Assembly (NCBI RefSeq): GCF_947495925.1
Contig: NZ_CANMAU010000006.1
Span: forward strand, 191,001-255,000
Source of the DNA: an uncultured Algibacter sp.
GTDB lineage: Bacteria; Bacteroidota; Bacteroidia; Flavobacteriales; Flavobacteriaceae
Direction of reading: 5' to 3'
Length of the DNA stretch: 64,000 nt
In this document: piece after piece, positions 44,001-52,986 of the stretch
Layout: every line of letters begins with the position of its first letter
Position numbering within the stretch: position 1 is the stretch's first letter
The notes under the pieces: model-generated
What the model was told of the DNA's origin: nothing
Seen by the model: only the letters and a program-made list of their open reading frames with translations
Databases searched by the model: none
Made by a program: the position numbers and the translations under genes

Positions 44001-44153
44001 GTTTACGCCGCTGGCCAAAACTTATTAACATTTACTGAATATGATGGATATGATCCAGAAGTTGGAAATAACGGAGTTAGTACAAGAGGTATTGACAAAG
44101 GCACATATCCTGTAAGCAATCAATTTAGACTAGGCGTACAAGTCGATTTTTAA
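41019..44153 (+). CDS. SusC/RagA-type TonB-dependent receptor
   Basis: The 1044-residue outer membrane protein imports oligosaccharides (or peptides) with TonB energy. Signal peptide to about residue 34 (INAINAQS); carboxypeptidase-regulatory-like domain (about 36-110; LAGVTVIVKGTNTGAITDFDG); TonB box region (ELDEVVVVGYGTQKKKEVTG); plug domain (about 125-240; LYVVDGIPF, YGTRGASGVILITTKSG); then the 22-strand barrel ending FRLGVQVDF. It is followed by a SusD partner 77 bases downstream. Substrate is not readable. Confidence 0.96.
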   Translation: MKFDLLEKWSFKKWRFKICLIALFVSSINAINAQSIPISGTVTSQNEPLAGVTVIVKGTNTGAITDFDGNYSLNASSSGVLEFSYLGYVTETVSISGKSVVNVVLVEDLSELDEVVVVGYGTQKKKEVTGAVAQVGAEVLTQTATSDIGAALQGQVAGVNVTASSGAPGSEANIQIRGLTSINGSNTPLYVVDGIPFEGDPRLSVNEIETIDILKDAASTAIYGTRGASGVILITTKSGKEGQMKIQAEGYYGIQNITSGTPTLSVEDNFYTQFLQSQALNDRTFGNTWTGVERNPFSLTNNTDLVDTITNDQAPIQNYNIRISGGSNGLTYSVNGNFFDQEGVIIKSRLKRFNVRSNTQYKKGKWKISTGLSFRVDDQTRAPWQLLLDAIRYPAYQVAIDPNQEAIDNADEGSAADNISNLGYKFLQQDNAETQYFDGSIIAEYSILDNLKYTVRASAAYENSTRRIINPKFVAVDINGDEVSTQRSRVRNESYLRKRQTLENILNFSESFGDHNINITAAYTSEKFNYSQFFGQRFDLIDNSITVLNGGTADQGSGSGTGQWQQDSERTLIGMLGRVQYNYKGKYLFSASVRRDGSSAFGENKRWGVFPGASAAWNVSDEKLWDPVRHVANSLKMRASIGSIGNQGIDPYAQFGTITLDNDYALGIGANENLKIGAVQTEYANPNLQWETSIASNFGFDLGMFKNKLTISGDYYRTNKKDMLFPVLLPQSVGTGSNGEVTLNVGDMTNQGIEYAVNYKHGGKFSWSAGLTFTQNDNKITKMSGSTEIIPFDDSSISGHDNDQDLTSFLALGREAGAFLLIKTDGIIETEEELIEYQKLDTNAKLGDLRYVDALTVDTNGDGIPDAGDGVLDVNDRQYVGSGIPDFEMGFNFSANYKNFDFGMMWYASSGAEIINGNKALAYKSRNHRDLAYAWAPQNNNSPIPVNRGANHNNYRGFTDYWVEDGSFIRLRNISLGYTIPKRITEKINVSRFRVYAAGQNLLTFTEYDGYDPEVGNNGVSTRGIDKGTYPVSNQFRLGVQVDF

Positions 44154-44230
44154 TTTATTGTTATGGAAAAAATAGTTAAATTTAAAGATGTAATTCGTTT
44201 CATATCATTACATTACATAAAAACAAGAAA

Positions 44231-46024
44231 ATGAAAAAATATATTAAAACACAATGTGCCAAATTAACAACTTTGTTTGTTTTGTCTATGTCTTTAGCTT
44301 TTTTTGGCTGTAAGGATGAATTTCTTGAACAAACAAATCCTAATGAGATTTCCACTGCTACATTTTGGAGTAACTTGGATGATTTAGATAAAGGCCTTAC
44401 TGCAACCTATAAAGGCTTGGCAGGAGGAAGTAATTTTCGACTGGTTGATGAGATGCTAAGGTCTGATATAGCATGGGGTACGGGTTATCAAAGACCTAAT
44501 AATGTAAACCCATATTACCTGCAAATATTTAATGAAGCCGATCAGGCTCCCAATGGTAAATGGTCAGCTCTATATACTACGATTTTTAGAGCCAACCAAG
44601 TGATTAGAGGCGCAGAGGGTTTGTTAGGTACGTTTGAAACTGAAGACGATGAGGAAGAAGCTATCGTAATGTATGCTCAAGCTCGATTTATTAGAGGCTT
44701 CGCTTACTTTATGTTGCATAATTCGTTTAACAACGGCTCAGTACCATTACTTGATTTTGTGCCCGAGACTGAGTCTGAATTTTATAATGCCCTTCAACCA
44801 GCCGAAACTGTAAGAGATTTTTATTTAGAGGATTTAGATTTTGCACAAAATAACTTACCAACGTCTTGGGAAGATCCGAGAGATTTGGGTAGAGTGACTG
44901 CTGGAGCCGCTGTAGCGGTAATTGGTCAGTCCTATTTATTTGCTGGAAACTTCTCAGAAGCAGCGATTCATTTTAAAAGGCTTATCGATGATTTTGATTA
45001 TGCCTTAGCGCCGAATATTGGCAGTAATTTTACCACTATGGATGAATTTAATCAAGAATCTATATTGGAGATCAATTACACTATGAATTTTAAGAACGAG
45101 TTAGGCCCATGGGATGGTAGAGATACGGCTAATACAGCCTCATTACAAAAGCTTTTAACTGGAGGTCCAGGAGCTTGGTGGGGTGGTGTACTTGCTAATT
45201 GGCTTATTTTAGAGTATCGGAATGAAAAGATCGATTTTACAGATGCAAGAAATATAGTTGTTGATGAAGATGGAAATGAAAGTTTTAGAAAATTTAGTTT
45301 AAGAACCTCTTGGTCTGTGGCTTTAGTTGATGACGAAGATATGCCATATTATGGTGGAGATATTACTGGTCAAGGATCTAATTTTAATGTTAGAATGTCA
45401 GCCTTTTGGAGAAAGCATACAAATTGGGACTTAGGAGAAAAGGATGAAGATGCCATCTCACCAGGAAAAGTAAGATCTGCTATAAATGAAAGATTAATTC
45501 GTCTTGCTCAAATTTATTTACAATATGCCGAGTGTATGATAGAACAAGGAAATATAGATGAGGCCTTGTTATATATTAACAAAGTAAGAAGGCGTTCGGC
45601 AGTTCAATTGCTTGGACCTAATGGCTCTGGTGAGTTTCCTACTAATGATCATGATAATATTACTTATAATGCACAAACCCTAATGGAACATTTAAGATAT
45701 AAGGAGTACCCATTAGAGTTGTCTTGCGAAGGATATGGTGGTGTTAGGAATATTGACTTAAGAAGATGGGGTGTTAAAAAACAACGTTTTCAAGAGTTAG
45801 CGCAGAAAAGATATCATGGTTTACATCACTCTCTTGTTTTGCAGGATGGAAAGCGAGTAACACGATGGGAATCTATTGTGGAAGAATTACCACCAGATGA
45901 TCCTAAGGTAAATGAAGGATGGAATGAATTTATTGAGGCTAGTCAAAACTATAATGATGCATCACATGCTTATTGGCCGATTCCAAATGGTGAAATTATA
46001 GCTAATCCTAAATTGTATGATTAA
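44231..46024 (+). CDS. SusD/RagB-type nutrient-binding lipoprotein
   Basis: Lipoprotein signal ending FFGC (Cys27). The 597-residue protein has the SusD TPR-like helical frame: NEISTATFWSNLDDLDKGLTATYKGL near the N terminus, RFIRGFAYFMLHNSFNNGSVPL and the C-terminal RLAQIYLQYAECMIEQGN and LRYKEYPLELSCEGYGGVRNIDLRRW. SusD proteins cap the SusC barrel and bind the substrate. The signature EQTNPNEIS after the lipid Cys is typical. Co-transcribed with susC-like and the following lipoprotein gene. Confidence 0.95.
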   Translation: MKKYIKTQCAKLTTLFVLSMSLAFFGCKDEFLEQTNPNEISTATFWSNLDDLDKGLTATYKGLAGGSNFRLVDEMLRSDIAWGTGYQRPNNVNPYYLQIFNEADQAPNGKWSALYTTIFRANQVIRGAEGLLGTFETEDDEEEAIVMYAQARFIRGFAYFMLHNSFNNGSVPLLDFVPETESEFYNALQPAETVRDFYLEDLDFAQNNLPTSWEDPRDLGRVTAGAAVAVIGQSYLFAGNFSEAAIHFKRLIDDFDYALAPNIGSNFTTMDEFNQESILEINYTMNFKNELGPWDGRDTANTASLQKLLTGGPGAWWGGVLANWLILEYRNEKIDFTDARNIVVDEDGNESFRKFSLRTSWSVALVDDEDMPYYGGDITGQGSNFNVRMSAFWRKHTNWDLGEKDEDAISPGKVRSAINERLIRLAQIYLQYAECMIEQGNIDEALLYINKVRRRSAVQLLGPNGSGEFPTNDHDNITYNAQTLMEHLRYKEYPLELSCEGYGGVRNIDLRRWGVKKQRFQELAQKRYHGLHHSLVLQDGKRVTRWESIVEELPPDDPKVNEGWNEFIEASQNYNDASHAYWPIPNGEIIANPKLYD

Positions 46025-46071
46025 TAAGTAGTATTAATCTATAATTTTATAAACTAATAAAAACAAACAAA

Positions 46072-47697
46072 ATGAAAAATAAATTAATATATATGATGTT
46101 TCTGGCGGTAAGCGTCTTAATAGGATGTCAAGATGATGACTATGAGCCGCCTACTGACTTAACAGATATTGGATTCTATTTGAGTACAGGACAGTCCAGA
46201 GATTTGAATGTTGCCCTTCAAAATTACATTTCATTTTCTGATTTGTCGTTTGGTACGGTGGAGCATACCTGGACTTTAGAATCAACGGGATTATCTTTTT
46301 TAAAGGGGCCTATTTCAAGACATGACTCTATTTTAGATGATTTTATTATTGAACCAAGAGCTACAATTTCTTCTGAAAAAACAGTTCATGTTTATTTTCA
46401 AGAAGCTGGAATGAAGGAAGTAAGGCTTTATAACACGTTTAACGATTCGGTTACTTTTAGAGGAAATAATGGTGTTGAAGACTATTTTTTAGGGTCTGAA
46501 AGAGTTGGAGATAAATGGGTAATTGATACGACGTTTACAGTAAAAGTATTTGATTCATTAGTACCAATAATAGAGGTAAGACAAAATGAAATGGTACTTG
46601 ATCATGAAAGTACAGATACTATTTATGTAGAAGCTGGCGATTTTTTAGAGTTTGTTGACCTAAGCACACAAGGAGAGCCTACCGAACGTAACTGGGTAAT
46701 TACGCGTACTCCAAAAGAGGGCGTGCCACCCCCTGTTGAACTAGAGGTAGTTGCTACGAGTCCAGATTCTTTAGCTCAGATTGTTTTGAAGAAGTTAGGT
46801 GTTTTTAACGGGCAAATAAACCTTATTAGAGGTGGTCAATTTATACCAGGTGGTTTTAAGACCTATGTAATGCCTGCGCCTATTAAGGTGATACCATCAT
46901 CACAACCCTTTGTGCTCACTGGAGATATCGTAGAGTTAGAAGATGAGACCATAATAGTGCCTTTTAATGGAGAATTTGCACCGTTTGTTGGACAAGAAGA
47001 ATTTTTTACGGTTAAAGTAAACGACGTAGAATTTTCCATTGCAGAAGTCTCTTTAAATCCTAATGATGCGACGTTATTAAATATAAAGATGCAAGATCCT
47101 ATTTATAGATCAGATGTTATTACGGTGTCTTATGATGGTAATGGTTCTTTAGAATCAACAGATACCAGAAGCCCTGAAGCTTTTGAAGATGCGCCGGTAA
47201 TAATGCACGATGTTAACATGTTACCGCCTAATATTGCTAGTTTTGAAGATGGAGGTAATGCATGGGGGCCATTTACACCAGAATGGGGAGCTAATCAAGG
47301 CGATATAGAGTTTACAACAGATATCGCTTTAGATGGAGACTATAGCATGAAGTTAACAATGGAAGAAGGTAAAAGATGTGCGGTTACTGCACCACTAGGA
47401 AGTGATGCTATTACTTTTGAAGATGGAAAAACATATGTGATGCGATTCTCGATGTTTTTAGAATCTTCAACTATAAATCCATCCGAAATTAGTTTATGGA
47501 GGTTGCAAGAGTGGTCGCAGTTGTGGGTTAGTCCTAACCAGGCAGTAGGTGAATGGGTTACTTTGGAGTTAGAGTTTACCTCTGTAGCAGTATTGTCAGA
47601 ACTTTATTTCAGGATATTGCCTAATGGGGCTGGGACGTCAGATTATGTAGCCTATTTTGATAATTTTTATGTTAATGATGTAGAAACTCGACCATAA
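46072..47697 (+). CDS. Surface glycan-binding-like lipoprotein
   Basis: Lipobox LIGC (Cys19). The 541-residue protein has beta-rich Ig/PKD-like regions (about 25-375) and a C-terminal jelly-roll domain (about 385-535; IASFEDGGNAWGPFTPEWGA, YSMKLTMEEGKRCAVTAPLG, YVAYFDNFYVNDV), which looks like a CBM4/9-type carbohydrate-binding module. In SusC/D loci a protein of this layout in third place is usually a surface glycan-binding protein (SGBP/SusE-like). It starts 47 bases after the SusD-like gene. No enzyme domain is seen. Confidence 0.85.
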   Translation: MKNKLIYMMFLAVSVLIGCQDDDYEPPTDLTDIGFYLSTGQSRDLNVALQNYISFSDLSFGTVEHTWTLESTGLSFLKGPISRHDSILDDFIIEPRATISSEKTVHVYFQEAGMKEVRLYNTFNDSVTFRGNNGVEDYFLGSERVGDKWVIDTTFTVKVFDSLVPIIEVRQNEMVLDHESTDTIYVEAGDFLEFVDLSTQGEPTERNWVITRTPKEGVPPPVELEVVATSPDSLAQIVLKKLGVFNGQINLIRGGQFIPGGFKTYVMPAPIKVIPSSQPFVLTGDIVELEDETIIVPFNGEFAPFVGQEEFFTVKVNDVEFSIAEVSLNPNDATLLNIKMQDPIYRSDVITVSYDGNGSLESTDTRSPEAFEDAPVIMHDVNMLPPNIASFEDGGNAWGPFTPEWGANQGDIEFTTDIALDGDYSMKLTMEEGKRCAVTAPLGSDAITFEDGKTYVMRFSMFLESSTINPSEISLWRLQEWSQLWVSPNQAVGEWVTLELEFTSVAVLSELYFRILPNGAGTSDYVAYFDNFYVNDVETRP

Positions 47698-47726
47698 TTA
47701 GTAGAGTTTTAAAAATATAGTTTTGT

Positions 47727-47761
47727 AAAAGCCCGTTTGTTAAAATATAAATGGGCTTTTA
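47727..47761 (+). terminator. Terminator of the susC-susD-lipoprotein unit
   Basis: The stem AAAAGCCCGTTT / AAATGGGCTTTT with a ten-base loop ends the operon. Confidence 0.85.
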
Positions 47762-47973
47762 CTATTTGCAGCAAAGACATGACAGAAATACCGAGCTCGT
47801 TAAATCGCCTGTTCTTTCATTTAATTTATAATATAAAATAGAGAGTATTTGAGCATGTATGCGAAAGGGAATATAACTCGTTAAGTATTCGGTAATTTTT
47901 ATTGAAAAGAATTCCCCATATGCTCATTGAGGTAGTTTCAAGAAATTCTTTATTTTTAGAATTAAAAATTTAG

Positions 47974-48001
47974 TTGTTTTTTAATAAAAAATGTATATTT
48001 G
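47974..48001 (+). promoter_or_regulatory. Promoter of tRNA-Arg
   Basis: TTG (47974-47976), 17 bases, then TATATTTG (47994-48001) lies just before the tRNA at 48015. Confidence 0.55.
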
Positions 48002-48014
48002 CAGCCACAAAAAA

Positions 48015-48088
48015 GGCCATGTGGCGCAACTGAATAGCGCACTTGATTACGGCTCAAGAGGTTGCAGGTTTGAATCCTGCCATGGTCA
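48015..48088 (+). tRNA. tRNA-Arg (ACG)
   Basis: A clean cloverleaf: acceptor GGCCATG / CATGGTC, D arm GCGC..GCGC, anticodon stem CTTGA / TCAAG with loop TTACGGC (anticodon ACG), T arm GCAGGTTTGAATCCTGC. ACG needs adenosine-to-inosine editing at position 34 to read all CGN codons it serves. It is flanked by its own promoter and terminator. Confidence 0.95.
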
Positions 48089-48127
48089 CAAAAAAATCCT
48101 TAGCATCTTTAATGTTAAGGATTTTTT
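48089..48127 (+). terminator. Terminator of tRNA-Arg
   Basis: AAAAAATCCTTA / TAAGGATTTTTT with a 13-base loop, directly after the tRNA. Confidence 0.85.
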
Positions 48128-48158
48128 ACGTTAAAAGGGTTCTTAAAAATTTTTGGTT

Positions 48159-48311
48159 TTAATCTAAAGCATTTTTTGTTATGTACCATTTCCAACCAAT
48201 AATGGCTATTTGTAGTTTATTTGCTTTTGCTAAATCCAATTGCTTCTTAGAAAAACTGGGTAAAATAGCCTTATTAAGCTTGGCTATAATTCTAAATAAT
48301 TGTTTTTTCAT
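48159..48311 (-). CDS. Small conserved flavobacterial protein, 50 residues (often mislabelled SsrA-binding)
   Basis: This gene is too short for the ORF track. On the minus strand the ATG at 48311 opens 50 codons ending in TAA at 48159: MKKQLFRIIAKLNKAILPSF, then SKKQLDLAKANKLQIAIIGW and KWYITKNALD. I recall near-identical short proteins in many Flavobacteriaceae, often labelled SsrA-binding protein, though real SmpB is about 150 residues. The protein is basic, with one amphipathic or weakly hydrophobic helix near residues 33-44. It lies 13 bases after the DUF5060 gene stop on the same strand. Function unknown. Confidence 0.85.
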   Translation of the reverse strand: MKKQLFRIIAKLNKAILPSFSKKQLDLAKANKLQIAIIGWKWYITKNALD

Positions 48312-48324
48312 ATGTTAGCTTTCA

Positions 48325-50139
48325 TTAATTTTTGACTATGTAAACGACCCAATCTTTGTTTTCTTCATTTGGGGCATGACCTAGAGATTGTTTACCGCTG
48401 TTTTTTATAATTTTTTTGGAACCTTTTTGAAGTTTGCTTCCAGTTCGAGGGTTATACCATGAAATTTTAAATTCCCCATTGTAATTTCCTAGATCTAAAA
48501 AAGATTCGCCTCCACTTTTCAGAAATACGACATAACTCTTTCCTGGATTTGCTAATACAAAATCCCCTTCTGAAGAAATTAAGGAATCATCAGAATTCAT
48601 TTTCCAATATTCTATATTATTTTTTTTAAAAAAATCAAGACATATTTTTCCCTGATCCCAAAATAAGTCACGAGACCTGTAATCCTGACAGGTTAAATCT
48701 GAATGCGCATGTTTATACCCAAAATACCATTCTGTACCCCATGCCCCAGCCATCATGGCTCCCCATAGTCCATTTTTACGTGCATGATCATGTTTAGGGT
48801 TTTCAGAATCTGGTACTAATGAGTGCTGAGCATCGCCAGGTTCATCACAGGCCACGGCCCATGTTTTCCCTTCTGCCTCGGCTTCTTTGAATATTTTTAA
48901 TACCTGCTTATGTACATTGCCAAAATCGGCTCTATTGGTCTGTAATGAAGCACCAGTAAATTTACTTTCCTTACCATAAAGTCCAGTATACCAGTTTCCA
49001 TTATGAATAACAATATGGTGTTTGTAAGCATCAATTGAAGATACATAATTGGCAAGAGTTAAACGCCCTTGAACATCAACGGGGAAAGTTCTAGGTGGAT
49101 TTTGCCAATCACCTGTTTCTTCGCAAAGATTCCAATTGAGAGCTAAATGGTGTCCAAAGCGAGCAATTAGTTCTCGATAATATAGCTTTGTATAAAGGCC
49201 AGTTCCGCCATGGTCAAGTAACCCTTGGTTTTCGGCCTCTAGAGTTTTGAAATGAAGAAACATTCCAAGTTTATCTGCATGTTCAAATATAATTTCCCAT
49301 TGATCTAGTTTGGAGGTGTCAAATCGGTCATAAGTGTTATAGTCTACGTATGGAAAAACATTTTTATCATCTCCCTCTATATTCATGGTTATAAAAGAGA
49401 AGGCATTCATGCCTTTTGAGGCCAAATAATTTACGGCACCAATTATAGCTTTTCCTTTGCCATTTTGCCAGCTTGGGTCATTTTCATTCCAATCTTGCAA
49501 GTGCGCTTCCCAAGTTTTAATTAAGTCGTCTTTGTGACCATCATTGTTTTGTGTTCCATCAAAATCCGAATAAGCTAGGAAATTTTCAGGTGCATCAGAA
49601 CCACACTTAAGAAAGTATTCGCCATTTTCTGCAAACTTTAAATAGCGTTCGCCTACATATTGTAAACGTCCTTTTCCTCTAAAATCTCGACCGGTTTTAT
49701 CTGACTCGGCAATATTAAAAGACCCTTTAAGTTTGTCCATATAATCAGCCGATTTTAATTTATTGGAAACCCTTACAGCCGCCCATTTACCTTTTACAAA
49801 TCTTACTGAGTAGTCCCAGTTGCCAATTTCATCAGGACAAAAATGAACCTTCCAAATTTTCCCTGAGTCAGAGCCTGTATGAGCAGCATTTCCATCCGTA
49901 GCATAATACCCAGGTATGGTATAGGTTTTTCCCGACATGCTGTTGGTAAAAGTGACGTCTAGTTTATAATTAAGAAATGGATTGTTTTCAGCATTTTCAG
50001 AAGTTTCTGGACCTTCAAATTCAAGGGTTACTTTATGCCATTTCTTTAGTTCACCTGTTATATTTTGTGCGTTTAACGTTTTTGCTAAACCAATTATTAG
50101 AAATACAGTGAAAACAATTCTTGAGGTTTTTGAGTGCAT
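48325..50139 (-). CDS. Exported DUF5060 glycosidase-like protein
   Basis: Signal peptide to about residue 25 (AKTLNAQ). An N-terminal DUF5060 beta domain follows (about 30-125; KWHKVTLEFEGPETSEN, IPGYYATDGNAAHTGSDSGKIW). A TIM-barrel-like part (about 150-500) has GKGRLQYVGERYLKFAENGEYFLKCG, candidate catalytic acids in NWNLCEETGDW and AVACDEPGDA, and WGTEWYFGY. A C-terminal beta domain (about 515-604; WYNPRTGSKLQKG) is the putative collagen-binding-like domain usual in these proteins. Probably a periplasmic or surface glycosidase acting with the SusC/D pair, but it is across tRNA-Arg and on the other strand. Confidence 0.85.
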   Translation of the reverse strand: MHSKTSRIVFTVFLIIGLAKTLNAQNITGELKKWHKVTLEFEGPETSENAENNPFLNYKLDVTFTNSMSGKTYTIPGYYATDGNAAHTGSDSGKIWKVHFCPDEIGNWDYSVRFVKGKWAAVRVSNKLKSADYMDKLKGSFNIAESDKTGRDFRGKGRLQYVGERYLKFAENGEYFLKCGSDAPENFLAYSDFDGTQNNDGHKDDLIKTWEAHLQDWNENDPSWQNGKGKAIIGAVNYLASKGMNAFSFITMNIEGDDKNVFPYVDYNTYDRFDTSKLDQWEIIFEHADKLGMFLHFKTLEAENQGLLDHGGTGLYTKLYYRELIARFGHHLALNWNLCEETGDWQNPPRTFPVDVQGRLTLANYVSSIDAYKHHIVIHNGNWYTGLYGKESKFTGASLQTNRADFGNVHKQVLKIFKEAEAEGKTWAVACDEPGDAQHSLVPDSENPKHDHARKNGLWGAMMAGAWGTEWYFGYKHAHSDLTCQDYRSRDLFWDQGKICLDFFKKNNIEYWKMNSDDSLISSEGDFVLANPGKSYVVFLKSGGESFLDLGNYNGEFKISWYNPRTGSKLQKGSKKIIKNSGKQSLGHAPNEENKDWVVYIVKN

Positions 50140-50378
50140 AAAGTGTAATGGTGTTAGACGTTTATTGAAAATTTATTTACAAATATCTTAAAAATTCAAG
50201 ACATATAAAGTTTAGATTATAACTGGTTAATTGACTTTAAAAGAAAAGAGAAACGAAAAAAAATTCAACTTAGATTAAAAGATTATCATAATCTATTATT
50301 TTCATGGAAACGATTGATTAACGTAACTTTGAAAAATTATTAATTTCTTTTCCTTAGTTTTAATTTCAAAATCTAATT

Positions 50379-50909
50379 ATGAATTTAAATATTAAATTGT
50401 TATTTATCACTGCGTTTTTGGTTTTATCTGGAAACCTTTTTTCTCAGGAAACTTTGGGAGAAGAATCAGAATTAAAGAATTCGTTTCTTTTAAATTTTGG
50501 ATATACCCATGTTCCTGGTGGAGAGGAACTTGAAGGGGGTGGTAATTCTGGTGTTTTTGTTCCGGCTATAGGATTAGACTATGCGAGAGAAATTAATGAA
50601 CGCTGGGAGCTTCTTTTAATGCTTGATTTAGAGCTTGGCAAGTACTTAGTTCGCAGCAAGGAGCTTAACAGAGAAAATGCATTTATGGTGTTAGGAGGGG
50701 CTTCATATAGAGTGTTAGAATCTATTCACTTACTTGGAGGCTTAGGCGTTGAGTTTGAAAAGAACGAGAACCTTTTTGTAACACGATTAGGCGGGGAATA
50801 CATCCATGAATTGAAAGGACCTTGGGGATTAATGACTGGTGTATATTGGGATTATAAACAAGAGTACTCTACCTATTCTTTAGTTGTTGGAGTTGGTTAT
50901 AGGTTTTAA
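50379..50909 (+). CDS. Outer membrane beta-barrel-like protein
   Basis: A 176-residue protein with a signal peptide (to about 22, GNLFSQE) and about eight amphipathic strands ending in YSLVVGVGYRF, the aromatic last strand needed for BAM insertion. It resembles small OmpA/OmpW-like barrels. It has no close neighbour on its strand and ends in its own terminator. Substrate or role unknown. Confidence 0.8.
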   Translation: MNLNIKLLFITAFLVLSGNLFSQETLGEESELKNSFLLNFGYTHVPGGEELEGGGNSGVFVPAIGLDYAREINERWELLLMLDLELGKYLVRSKELNRENAFMVLGGASYRVLESIHLLGGLGVEFEKNENLFVTRLGGEYIHELKGPWGLMTGVYWDYKQEYSTYSLVVGVGYRF

Positions 50910-50996
50910 ATTTTGGTTGAGAATTATTGATAGGTCTTGCATTGGTTATGTTTTAAGCATACCACTTTAAAAGTCAATAATTACTACTTCAACTTT

Positions 50997-51027
50997 AAAA
51001 CCAGAGTCTAGTTGACTCTGGCTTTTT
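50997..51027 (+). terminator. Terminator after the small barrel gene
   Basis: AAAACCAGAGTC / GACTCTGGCTTTTT with a five-base loop. Confidence 0.85.
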
Positions 51028-51075
51028 AATGGTACCAGTATTGAATTAAAGGAATATGTTACGAACTGTCTGTCA

Positions 51076-52416
51076 TTATTCTTTTACGTCATTATTCATC
51101 ATTTTCTTCGCTAAATCTGCGCCAATTAAGGATTGTAGTAAATTATTATTATTTCCTTTGCTGCCTTCAATATAGGTTTGAGGTAAACTTAAATCTTTAA
51201 GTTGTTTAGCTACGCCCACAGCAGTTTTATAATTCCATTCTGCTTTTTCTTGAGGTGTCAACCCTGCGCTAACCAGTTTAGCATTTTCATAATATTGAGC
51301 ATCTGCCGCTATTTTTTTACTTTTAGCTTTAAACTGCTCGACTTCAAATTGCTTTTTCTCTTTAATTAAGTTAAATCCAGCAACTTTAGCTTCTGTTTCA
51401 GCTTCAATAGTTTGTTGAATTTGAATTTTTTCTAAACGTGCTCTTTCTTTCGCTTTTTCAGATTCACCTTTGGCAACCTCTTTTTTAGCCCTGTAATATT
51501 CGCGCTCTGCTTGTTGCTTTTCTAATTGAGTTTGAGCAACCTCATTTTTTTGAAGATCTAGTCTTTTATCAAACGACTCTTCCCAATCAATACCTGTTAC
51601 CTGGGCTTGATATATTTTTAATCCATATTGTTTTAATGTATTAGAGTTGTCTCTAATAATTTCACCATGAACGTCTCTTTTAATACGAAACTTTTTTTGT
51701 TTACTAGATTTACCAATCTTAATTTGTCGAACAGTGGTTGTATCTCCAACAATTTCGTTGTTATTTTCAGCTTCATAATATAATTCTACTTGGTACATGC
51801 CGTTTTCGAGTTGGTCTCTAAAGTATCTATCAAAATCCGAGGCTTGACCTGAGATATAATCTTGGGCATCCATGAGTTTGCAGGTGTTTTTTATAGCAGC
51901 ATCTATATTGGGTAAAACTCTTCCAAAAATTAGTTTAGCCTCACTACGGTTTCTGTCTGCCATGTTTAAAAAAACATCTTTATCATTAATGTTTACTCCT
52001 ACGATTACAGAGGTACTAATTTCTGCTTTAATAGCATCGCTAAACTCCCATTTTTGAGCTTTTCTGTTATAGATGCCTTGAGCATTTTTTGGAAGTTCTT
52101 CTTCCGTTTTTGTAATAATGTCTTTAATAGAAGTTTCGTATGATAACGGGATTATTCGTCCCCACCATTTTAATTTTATACCCTGTGTTGTTATCATTTT
52201 GTCTCCACCAGATACATATTGAACGGCATAGGCCGTACAGGCATCTGCATAGAAGAACATACCCGTTAGTACACTCATAATAAGACCTAATAAAGATATC
52301 TGTAAACTGCGCTTTTTGTTAAACCAGTTAATAAGTTTATTTGGTTTAAGAAGGGGTTTTAATATAAGTGAAAGTAATCCAATACTAATTAATAAAATTC
52401 CGAGAATAGTTAGCAT
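51076..52416 (-). CDS. SPFH/band 7-like membrane protein
   Basis: The 446-residue protein has two N-terminal membrane helices (about 2-22 and 38-58), an SPFH-like domain (about 62-275; VSGGDKMITTQGIKLKWWGR, YGLKIYQAQVTGIDWEESFD) and a long charged coiled coil (about 275-375; EKQQAEREYYRAKKEVAKGE). The C terminus is helical (TYIEGSKGNNNNLLQSLIGA). Such proteins form membrane-associated oligomers of the stomatin/flotillin type and may organise lipid domains or proteases. No NfeD gene accompanies it. Confidence 0.82.
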   Translation of the reverse strand: MLTILGILLISIGLLSLILKPLLKPNKLINWFNKKRSLQISLLGLIMSVLTGMFFYADACTAYAVQYVSGGDKMITTQGIKLKWWGRIIPLSYETSIKDIITKTEEELPKNAQGIYNRKAQKWEFSDAIKAEISTSVIVGVNINDKDVFLNMADRNRSEAKLIFGRVLPNIDAAIKNTCKLMDAQDYISGQASDFDRYFRDQLENGMYQVELYYEAENNNEIVGDTTTVRQIKIGKSSKQKKFRIKRDVHGEIIRDNSNTLKQYGLKIYQAQVTGIDWEESFDKRLDLQKNEVAQTQLEKQQAEREYYRAKKEVAKGESEKAKERARLEKIQIQQTIEAETEAKVAGFNLIKEKKQFEVEQFKAKSKKIAADAQYYENAKLVSAGLTPQEKAEWNYKTAVGVAKQLKDLSLPQTYIEGSKGNNNNLLQSLIGADLAKKMMNNDVKE

Positions 52417-52986
52417 AGTTATTTATGTTTTAGGTTTATACTTTTTTTTAAAATGTATTGAGAATCGCTTTTTGTTTGAATTTTAGCCACTGAGTTTTAC
52501 TTAAAGCCAAAGACTTTAGTTGTTTTTTGCGTCAATATGAAAGGTGGTTTTTTAAAAAGTAAAAATTTATTCTAGACTAAATTTTACTATTTTTTGGTGG
52601 TTAAATAAGAGATATAATAAAGAGTATTAAATCAATGGCAAGTTTAGCAAGTGTTATCATATTTTTCAGGTTTTAAGGTTAATAATTAGGCTATTTGTAT
52701 CAATGTTTTTTTAAGATATATATTTAGCCATATGTTAACCAAACGATTTAGAATAAATCGATAAAATTGAATACGTATTTGTGAGTTAAAAAACGATTTT
52801 GATTTCGGAATTAAAGTGACTTGCTTGGAAAGTGTTTTAATTTGAAGTTGTATTGTGTGTATTGTGTTTTAAATCAAAATAATTGAAGGGGGTTTTGAGA
52901 CTCATTTTTAAATCTCTAGGGGAATAATATCTAAAAAAAGTAAAGTTTTGCTTAATTCATCTTTTTTGTAATGAAGAAAGTAAAAA
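52417..52986. other. 570-base intergenic region
   Basis: AT-rich, without a convincing ORF, RNA or terminator. It separates two divergently read genes and should hold their promoters. Confidence 0.5.

Noticed and set aside
48015-48088. tRNA-Arg as an integration site
   Set aside because: No integrase gene, no second copy of the tRNA 3' end and no change in gene style on either side were found.
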